Origin: Lentzea kentuckyensis | GTDB lineage: Bacteria > Actinomycetota > Actinomycetes > Mycobacteriales > Pseudonocardiaceae | Length of the DNA: 64,000 bases | Direction: 5' to 3' | Assembly: GCF_002150765.1 (NCBI RefSeq) | Contig: NZ_MUYM01000016.1 | Span: 186,001 to 250,000, forward strand | Part shown: positions 63,358 to 64,000 of the stretch, piece by piece | How positions within the stretch are numbered: position 1 is the stretch's first letter | Layout: the number at the start of each line of letters is the position of its first letter | The notes under the pieces: model-generated | Database searches by the model: none | Told to the model about the DNA's origin: nothing | The model's input: only the letters and a program-made list of their open reading frames with translations | Position numbers and translations under genes: made by a program

Positions 63358-64000
63358 TCTCGTTCGCCGGCGGTTCGGCGATCTGGACGTCGCTGCCCCA
63401 GTCGGAGAAGTGGGCCTCGTCGACGAGCGTCGCGTTCTGGAACTTGGTTGAGAACTTGATGAGCGTCGGCAGGCCACTGGAGTCCAGCTCGATCTCGGCG
63501 GCCGAGTTCGTGACCTTCTGGTCGAGGGCGAGCTTGACCTCGTTGCGCAGCGCCTCGTCGGTGAGGCTGTCGTAGGCCTTCTGGTAGTCGATCACGATCG
63601 AGTAGCGGGTCCGGTCCGCGACCTGCGTGGTCAGCCTGAGCTCGCCGCCCGCCCCGATCACCGGCAGGTGGTACGTCGTGAAGACGGCCTGCTGGTAGAT
63701 CACGTCGTGGAACCCGAGCAGGGTGTTGGTGAAGTCGTCGTTGTCCGCGCGCTGCAGCTTCATCCACGGCTTTCCCGCCTGCAGGCCGAACACGGGCGGC
63801 AGCTTCACGAACGCGGCGTCCTGCGCGGTCGAGACGTACCGCAGCTCCTCGGGCTGGCCGCCCGTCTGCACGGCACGGGTCGTCGTCGCGTCGAGGCTCG
63901 CGCCGCCGTTGCCGGTGAGCCGGACCGAGCCGGTCGCCGGGGCGGTGACCCCGCCCGCGGTCGGTGGCGCGATGGTGAAGCTGTAGGTCGCCTTCTCGTC
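63341..64000 (-). CDS. C-terminal part of a probable secreted protein or lipoprotein (5' end outside window)
   Basis: The frame is open from the window edge (64000, Asp-Glu-Lys-Ala-Thr) to TGA 63341: 219 residues of the C-terminal part. Pattern of short beta strands (GSVRLTGNGGASLDA; LRLTTQVADRTRYSIVIDYQ) and LIKFSTKFQNATLVDEAHFSDWG resembles the sandwich of LppX/LprG-like lipoproteins, but I am not certain. No membrane segment in this portion. The start, signal peptide and true length are beyond the window. Confidence 0.65.
   Translation of the reverse strand, partial: DEKATYSFTIAPPTAGGVTAPATGSVRLTGNGGASLDATTTRAVQTGGQPEELRYVSTAQDAAFVKLPPVFGLQAGKPWMKLQRADNDDFTNTLLGFHDVIYQQAVFTTYHLPVIGAGGELRLTTQVADRTRYSIVIDYQKAYDSLTDEALRNEVKLALDQKVTNSAAEIELDSSGLPTLIKFSTKFQNATLVDEAHFSDWGSDVQIAEPPANEISSRN

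Noticed and set aside
62017..63477. 486-codon minus-strand frame opposite the MFS exporter gene
   Set aside because: Arg/His/Gln-rich shadow without any recognisable domain.

Overview
The window is high-GC DNA, densely coding on both strands. It has many GTG starts, 4-nt ATGA/GTGA stop-start overlaps and almost no non-coding sequence. Gene content (SepH, AfsR-like STAND regulators, DUF2530, DUF2537, DUF2771 and DUF3027 proteins, a CspB with a C-terminal extension, a fused urease gamma/beta subunit) points to a filamentous actinomycete. A member of the Pseudonocardiaceae (Lentzea, Saccharothrix or Amycolatopsis type) seems most likely; that is inference from gene content, not a database match. 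It looks chromosomal. I see no rRNA, tRNA, CRISPR array, insertion sequence, integrase or prophage.

Layout. 1-4.6 kb: two tandem, very similar wHTH-NB-ARC-TPR proteins, the first cut by the window edge. 4.6-7.2 kb: moaD/moaA, a divergent MarR gene and a HAD phosphatase. 7.2-13.7 kb: soxR with a clear SoxR box and its divergent oxidoreductase target, a PPP-type phosphatase, an acyl-CoA synthetase coupled to an acetyltransferase, a secreted serine hydrolase, a VOC protein and YccF. 13.7-18.4 kb: Gfo/Idh oxidoreductase, NRAMP transporter, TetR, HAD hydrolase, cspB and an HD protein. 18.4-24.7 kb: an operon of lipoprotein, MFS and glutaminyl cyclase, divergent from the coupled DUF3027 and sacsin/Hsp90-type ATPase genes. 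24.8-29.3 kb: MFS, MarR, AzgA purine permease, DUF2530, a lectin-gene remnant with an orphan iron box, and a SodF-type superoxide dismutase. 29.4-36.3 kb: ABC-F protein, two tandem inactive-looking penicillin-binding-protein relatives, a glutamate-cysteine ligase-like enzyme and a TrmH methyltransferase. 36.3-43.6 kb: DUF2537, a heterodimeric ABC exporter, four small membrane proteins and sepH. 43.7-48.9 kb: a two-component system divergent from a lipoprotein/adaptor/ATPase/permease efflux operon. 49-54.7 kb: serC, a membrane protein, and a four-gene ABC transporter plus two-component operon. 54.9-59.1 kb: urease operon ureAB-C-F-G-D. 59.2-64 kb: pdxH, asnB, an MFS exporter and a partial secreted protein.

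The backbone moaD2-moaA2-YccF-cspB-DUF2771-MFS-DUF3027-DUF2530-MarR-TrmH-DUF2537-SepH-serC follows, as I remember it, the order of Mycobacterium tuberculosis Rv0868c to Rv0884c. Lineage-specific genes are inserted between these landmarks.

The strongest new observation is regulatory. The sodF-like gene and the NRAMP metal transporter, 13 kb apart, each carry a 17-bp element matching the nickel-responsive Nur box (TTGCAA-N5-TTGCAA). The same window holds a complete set of urease genes, a nickel enzyme. Other points are an orphan iron box beside sodF, the paired PBP-like proteins that have lost all three catalytic motifs, and a palindromic repeat family found at two convergent gene ends.
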